DNA from: Paraburkholderia phenazinium
GTDB lineage: Bacteria; Pseudomonadota; Gammaproteobacteria; Burkholderiales; Burkholderiaceae
Reading direction: 5' to 3'
Length of the DNA stretch: 64,000 nt
NCBI RefSeq assembly: GCF_900142845.1
Contig: NZ_FSRU01000002.1
Span: 1,240,001-1,304,000, forward strand
Shown here one piece after another: positions 1-8,661 of this stretch; position 1 is the stretch's first letter, and every line of letters begins with the position of its first letter. Made by a program: the position numbers and the translations under genes. The notes under the pieces were generated by a model that was given only the letters and a program-made list of their open reading frames with translations, was not told the DNA's origin and made no database searches.

Positions 1-1
1 C

Positions 2-940
2 GGGAAGAGTTTCGCGGTGGTTGCGGCGGAGGTGAAGAACCTGTCGGCGAAGACGGCGCAGGCGACGGGCCAGATCGAGACCACCCTTGCGCAATTGACC
101 CAGCAGACGGAGCAACTCACCAACGAGGGGTCGGTGAATACGGCGCGGGCGCATCGGGTGCGGGAAGGCACGCGCAGGATTGGCGAGGTGGTGCATTCGA
201 CGGGGGAAGCGATTACGCAACTCAACGCGGAGGCGGGACAGATTGCGACGTTGACGGGCGAGATCGAGAGCCAGTGCACGGGGTTGGAGGCGCAGGTGCT
301 GGAGATGGCGAGCGGCGTGGAGGATTCGAGCCAGAACTTTGTGCAGGCGAAGGACCGGCTGGGGAATTTGCTGGGGGTATCGGAGACGCTGATCGAGCTG
401 ACGGCCGCGACGGGCGTGGAGACGACGGACACGCGGTTTATTGAGGCGGTGCAGCAGACGGCGGCGAAGATCGGCAAGTTGTTTGAGCGGGCGGTCGCGA
501 GTGGCGAGTTGAGTTTGGCGGATCTGTTCGACCAGACGTATGTGCCGATTGGTGGGACGAATCCGCCGCAGTTCATGACGCGGTTTACGGCGTTTACGGA
601 TCGGGTGTTGCCTGGGGTGCAGGAGCCTTTGCTGGGGCTTGATCCACGGGTGGCGTTTTGTGCCGCGGTCGATGCGCGGGGGTATTTGCCGACGCATAAC
701 AAGAAATTTTCTCAGCCGCAGCGCGATGATCCTGTCTGGAATGCGGCTAATTGCCGGAATCGGCGGGTGTTTGATGATCGGACTGGGCTTGCTGCCGCGA
801 CTCATACCAAGCGGTTTTTGTTGCAGACGTATCGGCGCGATATGGGAGGTGGGGAGTTTGTGCTGATGAAGGATGCTTCCGCGCCTGTTTTTGTTGGTGG
901 CAGGCATTGGGGTGGGGTTAGGATGGGGTATAGGGCTTAG
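2..940 (+). CDS. Methyl-accepting chemotaxis protein, C-terminal part (5' end outside window)
   Basis: The frame is open from the left edge, so only the last 312 residues are visible. It opens inside the conserved tip of the chemoreceptor signalling hairpin (GKSFAVVAAEVKNL), the part that contacts CheA and CheW. A helical return strand rich in T, Q and E follows. The last 150 residues or so form a separate domain containing FDDRTG, RRDMGGGEFVLMKD and HWGGVRMGYR. I know this kind of C-terminal sensory-like extension from proteobacterial soluble or atypical receptors, but I cannot name its ligand. The N-terminal sensor and any membrane segments lie outside the window. Confidence 0.9.
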   Translation, partial: GKSFAVVAAEVKNLSAKTAQATGQIETTLAQLTQQTEQLTNEGSVNTARAHRVREGTRRIGEVVHSTGEAITQLNAEAGQIATLTGEIESQCTGLEAQVLEMASGVEDSSQNFVQAKDRLGNLLGVSETLIELTAATGVETTDTRFIEAVQQTAAKIGKLFERAVASGELSLADLFDQTYVPIGGTNPPQFMTRFTAFTDRVLPGVQEPLLGLDPRVAFCAAVDARGYLPTHNKKFSQPQRDDPVWNAANCRNRRVFDDRTGLAAATHTKRFLLQTYRRDMGGGEFVLMKDASAPVFVGGRHWGGVRMGYRA

Positions 941-944
941 CTCG

Positions 945-1193
945 CTTTTTTTTGCCTGCGCGGCGCTTTGGTTGTTCTCTTGGGGTGTTGGCCTTTCCTT
1001 GATTTCTTAGTGGTCTATTAGCTTCGCCCCTGTGCGGGGCGGCACTTACTTTCTTTGCCGCCGCAAAGAAAGTAAGCAAAGAAAGCGGGCTCACACCGCC
1101 AGCGTTTAGTGAGCCATCTAGGTCTGCTAACGGAAACGGCCCAAGACCAGACCCGCCCTCGCACTTCCCCCGCTCGTGACACAGCGCTCATCC
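945..1193. repeat. Dispersed repeat, left (intact) arm of a long inverted pair
   Basis: This 250-bp stretch matches the reverse complement of 1433-1571 plus 2849-2975. The match runs from the TTTGCCTGCGCGG segment near 950, through the TTAGTGGTCTATTAGCTTCG box near 1010 and the TTTGCCGCCGCAAAG palindrome near 1060, to about 1193, where similarity fades. No protein in it is convincing. It looks like a dispersed, probably non-autonomous repeat of the kind seen many times in Paraburkholderia genomes; that comparison is from memory. It is the uninterrupted reference copy for the IS insertion in the other arm. Confidence 0.75.
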
Positions 1194-1432
1194 ACCCCAC
1201 TCCGCACTCCGTGCGTCGCGGTCGGGTCTGCCTGGGAAACCCGGCTCACCATGGCACTCGAGATGTGTTCCAAGCCCGCCCACCAAGGAAGCACTAGCCA
1301 ACGCGGCCTCGATAACGCCCAGCGGACGAGAATCGGCTCACGGGCAGCGGCAAAGAAAAATAGTTAGAATACCTACAGAATTTGCAGAAGGGGGGGGTGT
1401 ACCCGACGGCGGGGCGCGCAGCGCGACGCTGG
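1194..1432. other. Spacer between the two repeat arms
   Basis: This 240-bp stretch separates the inverted repeat arms. I see no supported gene; it includes a run of nine G near 1390-1398. Confidence 0.5.
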
Positions 1433-1571
1433 AACGGATGATGGCCTTGTCACTAACGTGGGTGGTGCGAGGGCGGGTCTCGTCTTGGGCCGTTTCCGTT
1501 AGCAGACCTAGATGGCTCACTACGAGCTAGCGGTGTGAGCCCGCTTTCTTTGCTTACTTTCTTTGCGGCGG

Positions 1572-2848
1572 TGTACAGACTGGAGACATAGCTGACAGGT
1601 GTACGGGGACATGGTTGACACTTTCGGGCAATCGAACGCCCGGACCCATCCATGCCCTGGAACGTAAAAGACACCATGAGTCTCAGACAGGAATTCGTTT
1701 GTCTGGCCGCTGTGCAGACAGTGCCTTTCAGCGAGTTGTGCCGGCGCTTCAACATCAGCCGCCAGACCGGCTACAAATGGCTTGAACGCCACAAGACGCA
1801 AGGCGAGGACGGTCTGGCCGACCGTTCCCGTCGCCCGCATTGCAGCCCCTCCCGCTCATCGGATCAGGTCGCCCAGGCCGTGATCGCCTTGCGTCAGGCG
1901 CACGGCTGGGGTGGGCGCAAGATCGCCCGACGGCTGCAGGACATGGGCTTTGCCGACGTTCCAGCGCCCGCCACGGTAACGGAAATCCTCCGGCGTCATG
2001 GTTTGATCGATCCGCGCGAATCCGCGCAGCGCGAGCCCTGGCAGCGCTTCGAGCACGAGCATCCGAATTCACTCTGGCAGATGGACTTCAAGGGCGATTT
2101 CCCGACGCTCGAAGGAGGCCGCTGCTATCCGCTCACGGTGCTGGACGATCATTCGCGCTTTAACATCGTGCTGGCCGCCTGCGCACGCACCACCACGCAG
2201 GTCGTGCAGGCCGAACTGGACAGGGCATTCCGGTGCTATGGACTACCCGCACGCATCAATGTCGACAACGGTGCGCCGTGGGGCTCTCCCAGCGCGCCGG
2301 GACAGGTGACCGAGCTCGCTGTATGGATGATCAGGCTGGGCATACGGGTGAGTTACAGCCGTCCCTATCATCCGCAGACCAACGGCAAGGACGAACGGTT
2401 TCACCGCTCGCTGAAGGCCGAGGTGCTGCAGCGCTACACGTTCACCACCCACGCACACGTGCAGCAGGAACTGGAGCGCTGGCGCAGTGTGTACAACACC
2501 GAGCGCCCGCATGAAGCCCTTGACCTGGCGACGCCGCTCACGCGTTACCGGCCCAGCCCACGGACGATGCCTGATCATTTGCCGGAGCCGCAATACGGTC
2601 CACACGACGAGGTCCTGCGGGTCAACTCAAACGGTCTGGTCCGCTTCCGCGGGGAGGCTGTGCGCCTGTCAATCGCGCTTAAAGGCCTGCCGGTCGCCGC
2701 ACGTCCGAAACCCGACGAAGACGGCGTTATCGAGTTCTGGTTTGCCCATCATCGCGTTGCAAAACTTGACCTCGGAGGAGCAAAACGCTGACCATGATGT
2801 GTCAACGATGTCCTCGTACATGTGTCAACCATGTCTCCAGTCTGTACA
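1572..2848 (+). mobile_element. IS481-family insertion sequence, 1277 bp, complete
   Basis: The ends are perfect 18-bp inverted repeats, TGTACAGACTGGAGACAT at 1572-1589 and its complement at 2831-2848. They extend imperfectly to about 49 bp and start TGT / end ACA, as expected for IS481-type elements. The element is flanked by the direct repeat CGGCGG at 1566-1571 and 2849-2854. The intact inverted copy at 945-1193 shows one CGGCGG at this point, so these 6 bp are the target duplication. It encodes one full-length transposase and looks intact. Confidence 0.93.
1652..2791 (+). CDS. IS481-family DDE transposase
   Basis: This 379-aa protein catalyses transposition of the element around it. Residues 1-110 hold a helix-turn-helix (FNISRQTGYKWLERH) and a second helical region. 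An integrase-core (rve) fold follows, with the three catalytic acids in WQMDFKGDF, INVDNGAPWGS and GKDERFHRSLKAE. The length is normal for the family and no frameshift is seen. The start is the first ATG, 80 bp inside the left end. The gene fills almost the whole element and stops 57 bp from the right end. Confidence 0.95.
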   Translation: MPWNVKDTMSLRQEFVCLAAVQTVPFSELCRRFNISRQTGYKWLERHKTQGEDGLADRSRRPHCSPSRSSDQVAQAVIALRQAHGWGGRKIARRLQDMGFADVPAPATVTEILRRHGLIDPRESAQREPWQRFEHEHPNSLWQMDFKGDFPTLEGGRCYPLTVLDDHSRFNIVLAACARTTTQVVQAELDRAFRCYGLPARINVDNGAPWGSPSAPGQVTELAVWMIRLGIRVSYSRPYHPQTNGKDERFHRSLKAEVLQRYTFTTHAHVQQELERWRSVYNTERPHEALDLATPLTRYRPSPRTMPDHLPEPQYGPHDEVLRVNSNGLVRFRGEAVRLSIALKGLPVAARPKPDEDGVIEFWFAHHRVAKLDLGGAKR

Positions 2849-2977
2849 CGGCGGCAAAGAAAGTAAGTGCTGCCCCGCACAGGGGCGAACCTAATAGACC
2901 ACTAAGAAATCAAGGAAAGGCCAACACCCCAAGAGAACAACCAAAGCACCGCGCAGGCAAAAAGCCGCAAAAAAAAA

Positions 2978-3796
2978 TCACCCGGCCATAGCCATCTTCT
3001 TCCTCTCACTCCGCTGCATAAAATGGTTCCCAACAATGACCCCAACAGTAACAACCCCAATAAACAGCGTAGCCAAAGCATTCATCTCAGGATTCAACCC
3101 CAAGCGAACGCGAGAGAACACAACAAGCGGCAAAGTAGTCGACCCAGGCCCAGACAAAAATGCAGAGAGAACGAGATCGTCGATAGACAGAGTAAAGGAC
3201 AAAAGCCACCCCGCCACAAGAGCCTGCGAAATCAACGGCAACGTAATAAAGAAGAAGACCCGCAACGGAGTAGCCCCAAGATCCAGAGCCGCCTCTTCGA
3301 GCGAAGGATGCAGCTCCCGCACCCGCGACTGCACAATAATAGCCACATAAGAAATACACAGCATCACATGCCCGATCCAGATCGTGAACACCCCACGCCC
3401 AGCCGGCCATCCAAGCCACTTCGCCATTTCGATAAACAGCAGCAGCAGCGAAATCCCCTGAATCACCTCGGGTATCACCAACGGTGCATTGATCATCCCC
3501 GTGTACAAGGTAAACCCGCGAAACCGCCCCATCCGCGCCAGCACAAACCCCGCCCACGTGCCAATAAACACCGACGCAAACGCCGTCATCAAACCAATCC
3601 GCAACGACAGCCACGCCGCCGCAATCAACTCGTCATCGTCCAGCAGCGCAGCGTACCAACGCGTCGAGAAATGCGTCCACACCGTCACCAGTTGCGATTC
3701 GTTAAACGAATACACCACCAGGCTGACAATCGGAATGTACAAAAACAAAAACCCAATACCCAAGGCAATGATCTGCAACATGCGATTCGGCTTCAT
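2978..3796 (-). CDS. potI: Polyamine ABC transporter permease PotI-like
   Basis: A 272-aa inner-membrane permease with about six membrane helices, beginning MKPNRMLQIIALGIGFLFL. The EAALDLGATPLRVFFFITLP motif is the permease loop that docks on the ATPase. The family forms the channel for putrescine or spermidine import together with PotH. The start is the ATG overlapping the upstream TGA (TGATG), preceded by GGAGG, which argues for translational coupling. It is the last gene of the potFGHI set and ends next to the dispersed repeat. Substrate choice between putrescine and other polyamines is inferred. Confidence 0.88.
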   Translation of the reverse strand: MKPNRMLQIIALGIGFLFLYIPIVSLVVYSFNESQLVTVWTHFSTRWYAALLDDDELIAAAWLSLRIGLMTAFASVFIGTWAGFVLARMGRFRGFTLYTGMINAPLVIPEVIQGISLLLLFIEMAKWLGWPAGRGVFTIWIGHVMLCISYVAIIVQSRVRELHPSLEEAALDLGATPLRVFFFITLPLISQALVAGWLLSFTLSIDDLVLSAFLSGPGSTTLPLVVFSRVRLGLNPEMNALATLFIGVVTVGVIVGNHFMQRSERKKMAMAG

Positions 3797-4725
3797 CAGC
3801 GTCGCTCCTCCAACGCCTTCGCCTGCGCGTACTGGAAGAACGCCATCGGCACCAGCAGCAGCAACACCATCGCACACGTCACAGCAGAAGCCATCGGCCA
3901 GTCTGCGTTGTCGAAGAACTCATTCCACATCACCCGGCCAATCATCAGCGTGTTCGCCCCACCCAGCAATTCCGGAATCACATACTCCCCCACCGCCGGA
4001 ATGAACACCAGCAGACACCCCGCAATAATGCCGTTCCTGGACAGCGGCAAGGTGATCTGCCAGAACGCCTTCCACGGCTTCGCGCCAAGGTCGTAAGCTG
4101 CTTCCAGCAACGTGATGTCCATCTTCACAAGGTGCGCATACAGCGGCATCACCAGAAACGGCAGGTACGAATACACCATGCCGATATAAACCGCCGTGTT
4201 CGTGTGATACAGCTCGATCGGCGTATGAATCAGCCCAATCGACATCAGAAAATTATTCAGCAATCCGTTATTCTTCAGGATGCCGATCCACGCATACACG
4301 CGAATCAGGAACGACGTCCAGAACGGCAGCATCACGGCCATCATCAGAACGTTGCGGGTGGCCGGGTTCGAGCGCGCGATGTAATACGCCATCGGATAAC
4401 CGAGCAGCAGACATAGCAGCGTCGATACCGCCGCCACCACCACCGAGTTCACATACGTCGCGAAGTACAGGCTGTCGGTCAGCAGGAACGCATAGTGCGA
4501 CAGGTCGAGCGCGATATGCACCACGCCGTCCTGGAAGCTCGTCAGTTCCGTGTATGGCGGAATGCCGAGCTGCAGGTCCGCAAAGCTGATCTTCACGACC
4601 AGCAGGAACGGCACCAGGAAAAACAGCAGCAGCCAGATGAACGGTCCGGCCACCACGGCGGTACGGCCCGTCAGCCCAAAGCGCCGCACGGGCCAGGTCG
4701 CGAATGAACTCAGCGCGCTTTTCAT
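3796..4725 (-). CDS. potH: Polyamine ABC transporter permease PotH-like
   Basis: A 309-aa inner-membrane permease, partner of the PotI-like protein. It has an N-terminal helix (VVAGPFIWLLLFFLVPFLL), a periplasmic loop, and the EAAYDLGAKPWKAFWQITLP coupling motif. The start is the ATG in MKSALSSF, which overlaps the stop of the upstream ATPase gene by 4 bp (ATGA). An in-frame extension 19 codons upstream is not needed. The tight overlaps on both sides show one transcript. The family imports putrescine or related polyamines. Confidence 0.88.
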   Translation of the reverse strand: MKSALSSFATWPVRRFGLTGRTAVVAGPFIWLLLFFLVPFLLVVKISFADLQLGIPPYTELTSFQDGVVHIALDLSHYAFLLTDSLYFATYVNSVVVAAVSTLLCLLLGYPMAYYIARSNPATRNVLMMAVMLPFWTSFLIRVYAWIGILKNNGLLNNFLMSIGLIHTPIELYHTNTAVYIGMVYSYLPFLVMPLYAHLVKMDITLLEAAYDLGAKPWKAFWQITLPLSRNGIIAGCLLVFIPAVGEYVIPELLGGANTLMIGRVMWNEFFDNADWPMASAVTCAMVLLLLVPMAFFQYAQAKALEERR

Positions 4726-5888
4726 GACGTCAGCACCACGCCCGCAGATGCGCTCCAGCGCACATAGACCTCGTCGCCCCAAGTCGGCGGGTCGATCTCC
4801 GAAAGCGCCAGACTCGTGACGTTCGCCACCACCGTCTTGCCGCCGTCGAGCTTCACGTGATACAGCGAATAGCCACCCATGTATGCGATATTCGTGACGA
4901 CGCCCTTGCCCCAGTTGTACGCGCCTTCGGGCGGCTTACGGGTGAGCGCGATGCGCTCGGGCCGCACTGAGATCGTCAACGGCATGCCGAGCGGTCCGGT
5001 AATGCCGTGGTTCACGTACAGACGCACCGGCAGATCCGGCGTCTCGACGAAGATGTGATCGGGTTCGTCCTCGACCACGTTGCCGTCGAACAGATTGGTC
5101 GACCCGATGAACTCTGCCGAAAACCGGCTATTCGGATACTCGTACACTTCATGCGGCGTGCCGAGCTGGATGATCTCGCCTTCGCTCATCACCGCGAGCC
5201 GGCCGGCCATCGTCATCGCCTCTTCCTGATCGTGCGTCACCATGATGCAGGTGACGCCGACCTTGTCGAGAATGTTGACCAGCTCGATCTGCGTGCGCTG
5301 ACGAATCTGCTTGTCGAGCGCGGACATCGGCTCGTCGAGCAGCAGCAGCTTGGGCCGCTTGATCAGGCTGCGCGCCAGCGCCACGCGCTGCTGCTGGCCG
5401 CCCGAAAGCTGATGCGGCTTGCGCCTGGCAAAGCGGCCCATCTGCACGAGGTCCAGCACCGACTGCACGCGGTCTTTCAGTTCGGCCTTCGGCACGCCTT
5501 CCTGCTTCAGGCCGAAGGCGACGTTGCCTTCAACCGTCATGTGCGGAAACAGCGCATACGACTGGAACATCATGTTGACGGGCCGGCGATACGGCGGCAT
5601 CTGCGCAAGGTCCTCGCCGTCGATCAGGATCTTGCCCGAAGTCACACTTTCGAGGCCCGCCAGCATCCGCAAAAGCGTCGACTTGCCGCAGCCCGAACTG
5701 CCGAGCAGAGCGAACAGTTCGCCCTTCCTGACCGACAGGTTGACCTGCTTGACCGCGAACGTCTCGCCGAACTTCTTGACGACGTCGACGATCTGCACGA
5801 AGTTTTCCGCTGCATCGTTCGCAACGGCATAGCTGCCCTGGGGCGGCGTGCCGGCCCCTGCCAGCGCACCCGACTGGTCACTGCTCAT
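4722..5888 (-). CDS. potG: Polyamine ABC transporter ATP-binding protein PotG/PotA-like
   Basis: This 388-aa cytoplasmic ATPase powers the PotHI channel. It shows Walker A (GSSGCGKST), the Q-loop ([10 protein letters not shown]), the signature LSGGQQQR, Walker B (LLLLDEP) and the switch histidine in VTHDQEEAM. The last 130 residues form a TOBE-type regulatory domain with SVRPERIAL. The 30-residue leader before the ABC domain is common in this branch. It lies 99 bp after potF, separated by a hairpin that may reduce read-through, and overlaps potH by 4 bp. Confidence 0.93.
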   Translation of the reverse strand: MSSDQSGALAGAGTPPQGSYAVANDAAENFVQIVDVVKKFGETFAVKQVNLSVRKGELFALLGSSGCGKSTLLRMLAGLESVTSGKILIDGEDLAQMPPYRRPVNMMFQSYALFPHMTVEGNVAFGLKQEGVPKAELKDRVQSVLDLVQMGRFARRKPHQLSGGQQQRVALARSLIKRPKLLLLDEPMSALDKQIRQRTQIELVNILDKVGVTCIMVTHDQEEAMTMAGRLAVMSEGEIIQLGTPHEVYEYPNSRFSAEFIGSTNLFDGNVVEDEPDHIFVETPDLPVRLYVNHGITGPLGMPLTISVRPERIALTRKPPEGAYNWGKGVVTNIAYMGGYSLYHVKLDGGKTVVANVTSLALSEIDPPTWGDEVYVRWSASAGVVLTS

Positions 5889-5921
5889 GATTTGCTACTT
5901 CACTCCCGCGTTTGACGAACA

Positions 5922-5947
5922 AAGCCCCCGGTGACCACCGGGGGCTT
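5922..5947 (-). terminator. Hairpin between potF and potG, possible attenuator
   Basis: An 11-bp perfect stem (AAGCCCCCGGT with ACCGGGGGCTT) encloses a 4-base loop. On the minus strand it is followed by TTTG. It lies between the binding-protein gene and the ATPase gene of one operon. That placement fits partial termination giving more binding protein than membrane components. Confidence 0.7.
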
Positions 5948-5987
5948 CATGATGAGGCTTAGCTATGGATCATTGCGGCCGCAGGCT

Positions 5988-7088
5988 TCAGCGGCCGGAC
6001 TTGAACTCGGTCCACAGCCGGGTCTGCAGACGCTGGATTTCCGGCGGCAGCGGCTTCAGCAGGAACAGCGTCTTGATGACTTCAGGCGGCGGATAAACCG
6101 CCGGATCGTTCGCCACGTCCTTGTCCACATACTTGCGCGCTTCGAGATTCGCGCTCGGGTAGTAGACCTCGTTCGTGATCGCGGCGTGGACCTGCGGCGT
6201 CTCGATGTAGTTGATCCACTCGAGCGCGGCTTCCTTGTTCTTGGCGTCCTTCGGAATCGCCATCACGTCGAACCATACCGGCGCGCCGCCCTTCGGCACG
6301 TAGTACTCGATCTGGTACGGCTTCTTCGCTTCGACCGCACGATGCTTCGCGATCACCACGTCGCCCGACCAGCCGTACGCGAAGCAGACGTCGCCGCCGA
6401 CCAGGTCGTTGATGTAACCCGACGAGTTGAACTGCGTGATGTACGGACGGATCTTCTTCATCATCTCGAGCGCGGCGCGGTAGTCGGCCGGGTTCGTGCT
6501 CATCGGATCCTTGCCGATGTAGTGCAGCGCAGCCGCAAACATCTGGTCAGGCGCATCGAGCACCGAGACGCCGCACGTCTTCAGCTTCGAAATGTATTCG
6601 GGCTTGAACAGAATGTCCCAGTTGTCGAGCGGGACATTCTTGCCGAGGATCTGCTGGACCTTGGTGACGTTGTAACCCAGCCCGGTCGTGCCGTAAGCCC
6701 AGGGTACCGTGTACTTGTTGCCCGGATCGGCGCCGGCGACGAGCGCCATCAGCGAGGGGTCGAGGTATTTCAGATTCGGCAGCTTCGATTTGTCGAGCGG
6801 GGCGAAAATGCCCGCGGCAATCTGCTTGCCGGCGTAATTGCTGGTCGGCACCACGATGTCATAGCCCGAATTGCCGGTGAGCAATTTAGCCTGCAGCGTG
6901 TCGTCGCTGTCGTAGTTGTCGTATTTGACCTGAACACCGGTCTGCTTGGTGAAGTTCGGGATGGTGTCCTTGGCGATGTAGTCGGACCAGTTATACACGT
7001 TCAACTGCGTATCTTTTGCGGCCGCCGTCAGCCACGGCGTGGCGCACAGCATAAGCGTCGCCAGTTGGCGCACTACCAGTTTTTTCAT
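5988..7088 (-). CDS. potF: Polyamine ABC transporter periplasmic binding protein PotF-like
   Basis: A 366-aa secreted binding protein. It starts MKKLVVRQLATLMLCATPWL with a signal peptide cut after about AAA, then TQLNVYNWSDYIAKDTIPNF, the N-terminal signature of PotD/PotF proteins. The length matches PotF. The start is the ATG preceded by GGAGAACGGG; 57 upstream in-frame codons look non-coding. It is the first gene of potFGHI and would deliver putrescine or another polyamine to PotHI. Exact ligand is not readable here. Confidence 0.92.
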   Translation of the reverse strand: MKKLVVRQLATLMLCATPWLTAAAKDTQLNVYNWSDYIAKDTIPNFTKQTGVQVKYDNYDSDDTLQAKLLTGNSGYDIVVPTSNYAGKQIAAGIFAPLDKSKLPNLKYLDPSLMALVAGADPGNKYTVPWAYGTTGLGYNVTKVQQILGKNVPLDNWDILFKPEYISKLKTCGVSVLDAPDQMFAAALHYIGKDPMSTNPADYRAALEMMKKIRPYITQFNSSGYINDLVGGDVCFAYGWSGDVVIAKHRAVEAKKPYQIEYYVPKGGAPVWFDVMAIPKDAKNKEAALEWINYIETPQVHAAITNEVYYPSANLEARKYVDKDVANDPAVYPPPEVIKTLFLLKPLPPEIQRLQTRLWTEFKSGR

Positions 7089-7614
7089 CCCGTTCTCCGA
7101 TCCTGTCGGCCATAGCCGACCGTCCACTCCACGCGCCGCGGCGCATCGCCCGCGACTCCCCTGAAAAACCCGAAAACTACCACTAATTATTGCGCGCTTC
7201 AAAAAAAATGCCAGGCTGTCGCACAAAGGGTACAGCGCAATGGCCTTGCTCGACCGCACCAGCTTGACGCGCGGCTACAAAATTGCGCGCAATTTTAGCG
7301 GGTTATGGCCGCGTGTCCACCCAGAAAAAAACACCGGGGCTGACGGAAATCGGATTGGCGGTTTTCATTGCGGTTTCGCCGAGTCGTCGCGCATACGCAA
7401 TCGAAAGCGAGCGGGTGGAAGGTGACGCAACAGCCTTCGAATGGCTTTCAGATTCACGCCGAGTGATTGGCGCGGAGTCGCTTCAGCGGCGGGTCGCACT
7501 GAAGCCAATTTGTAAGCAAGCTTTTACAATGCCATCCGTCCGTCTCGTCCGAGGCGAATGCGCCGCATCGGTTAACATAGCGGCACTTTCCTGCGTTCCG
7601 TCCCAAGGTTTTGA
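7089..7614. other. Divergent intergenic region between potF and the DUF1289 gene
   Basis: About 525 bp with no convincing gene. It must hold the potF promoter and that of the small gene on the right. An A-rich run near 7201-7208 and AT-rich patches are the only visible structure. Confidence 0.5.
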
Positions 7615-7818
7615 ATGGCTTCGAATCTCCACGCTCTTCCGGACAGCCCGTGCATCGGCGTCTGCTCCACGCTTTTCGATGAAGTCTGCAAGGGCTGCGG
7701 ACGCACCGCCACCGAGGTCTCGAACTGGGTCTTCCTCACCGACGAGGAAAAGCGCGCGGTGTGGGTACGCATCGAACAGGAAGGCACGGCGATGCGTTTC
7801 AAGAACGACAAGCTTTGA
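7615..7818 (+). CDS. DUF1289 small cysteine-rich protein
   Basis: A 67-aa protein with SPCIGVCSTLFDEVCKGCGR near the N-terminus, the four-cysteine signature of the DUF1289 family, followed by a W-containing helix (VSNWVFLTDEEKRAVW). The family is small and cytoplasmic; its cysteines suggest a metal or Fe-S site, but no function is established to my knowledge. AAGG lies upstream of the ATG. It is a lone gene between divergent potF and convergent ompW. Confidence 0.85.
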   Translation: MASNLHALPDSPCIGVCSTLFDEVCKGCGRTATEVSNWVFLTDEEKRAVWVRIEQEGTAMRFKNDKL

Positions 7819-7888
7819 TTGTCGGACCGGCCGTGCGGTTGCGACTGCGGCCACGACAGCGACAGCGCGAATCGAACGTCGAATAAAA

Positions 7889-7910
7889 AACGCCGGGTCA
7901 CCCCGGCGTT
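7889..7910 (-). terminator. Rho-independent terminator of ompW
   Basis: A 9-bp stem (AACGCCGGG with CCCGGCGTT) with a 4-base loop. Read on the minus strand it runs into six T. It lies 25 bp after the ompW stop codon. The plus side lacks a T run, so it serves mainly ompW. Confidence 0.85.
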
Positions 7911-7934
7911 CTGCCCTCGCCCCGCGCCCCATTC

Positions 7935-8591
7935 TCAGAAGCGCATTCCGACGCCGAGTCCCACCACGACCGGATCGATATCCAGCCGGCCCAGCGCCGC
8001 GCCACCGAGCGACGCATCCGTTCTCATCCAGATCTTCTTGATGTCCGCGTTGACGAACAGTGACTTCGTCACCTGGACGTCGACGCCCGCCTGCAAGGCC
8101 GGCCCGAAGCTGTGGTTGGTAATGGAAATCGGCTGGCCACCGACGTTCAGGCCGTTGTTGTAGAAGTACGTGTAGTTCACGCCCGCGCCGAGGTACGGCC
8201 GGATGCGGCCCTGATGGTTGAAGTGATACTGCAGCAACAGCGTGGGCGGCAACACGTTCACGCCGCCGAGGTTGCCGAGGCTCGAGGTCAACTGATGGCG
8301 CGACGTGCCAAGAATCAGTTCGACGCCGAGATAGTCGCGAATCATGTAGGTCAGATCCAGCTCCGGCACGATCGCATTGTTGACGCCCACATTGAGCGCC
8401 GACAAGGTGTTGCTGGTGGACACATTCGGAATGATGCTGATGGCCCGCAAGCGCACGAGGACGTCGCCCGCGTGGATGCCGCTCATCTCGTCATCGCCCG
8501 CCGCACGCGCCTGCGACATGGCGAGACCCATACCCAGCAGGCACGATGCGATCACTGCGGCCTTGAGGCCGTTTCTTGTCTTGTTCTTCAC
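7935..8591 (-). CDS. ompW: OmpW-family outer-membrane protein
   Basis: A 218-aa outer-membrane beta-barrel. The signal peptide spans residues 1-30 and ends with SQARA. The mature part has the OmpW pattern, DVLVRLRAISIIPN at the start and a final strand VVVGLGVGMRF ending in phenylalanine, which favours barrel assembly. The LLLQYHFNHQGRIRPYLGAG segment is typical. OmpW proteins are eight-stranded channels for small hydrophobic molecules. The gene stands alone with its own terminator. Confidence 0.92.
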   Translation of the reverse strand: MKNKTRNGLKAAVIASCLLGMGLAMSQARAAGDDEMSGIHAGDVLVRLRAISIIPNVSTSNTLSALNVGVNNAIVPELDLTYMIRDYLGVELILGTSRHQLTSSLGNLGGVNVLPPTLLLQYHFNHQGRIRPYLGAGVNYTYFYNNGLNVGGQPISITNHSFGPALQAGVDVQVTKSLFVNADIKKIWMRTDASLGGAALGRLDIDPVVVGLGVGMRF

Positions 8592-8661
8592 GTGGTTCCC
8601 CGGTCGTTGAAAGGTTCCCGTGGATTGTCGAAGGTCCGTGCACTCGCCGGCTTGACCCGCG

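Larger units (their letters stand above)
1433..2975. repeat. Dispersed repeat, right arm, split by an IS
   Basis: Positions 1433-1571 and 2849-2975 together form an inverted copy of 945-1193. They share the AGCCCGCTTTCTTTGCTTAC box and, beyond the insertion, the CTAATAGACCACTAAGAAAT box. The IS element at 1572-2848 interrupts it inside the TTTGCGGCGGCAAAG palindrome. The outer end lies 3 bp from the stop codon of the last polyamine transporter gene, so the repeat may also contribute to ending that transcript. Confidence 0.72.

Noticed and set aside
3023..4096. A 357-codon plus-strand frame over potI and potH
   Set aside because: Antisense to two clear permease genes; rich in N, P, Q, R, H with no fold-like pattern.
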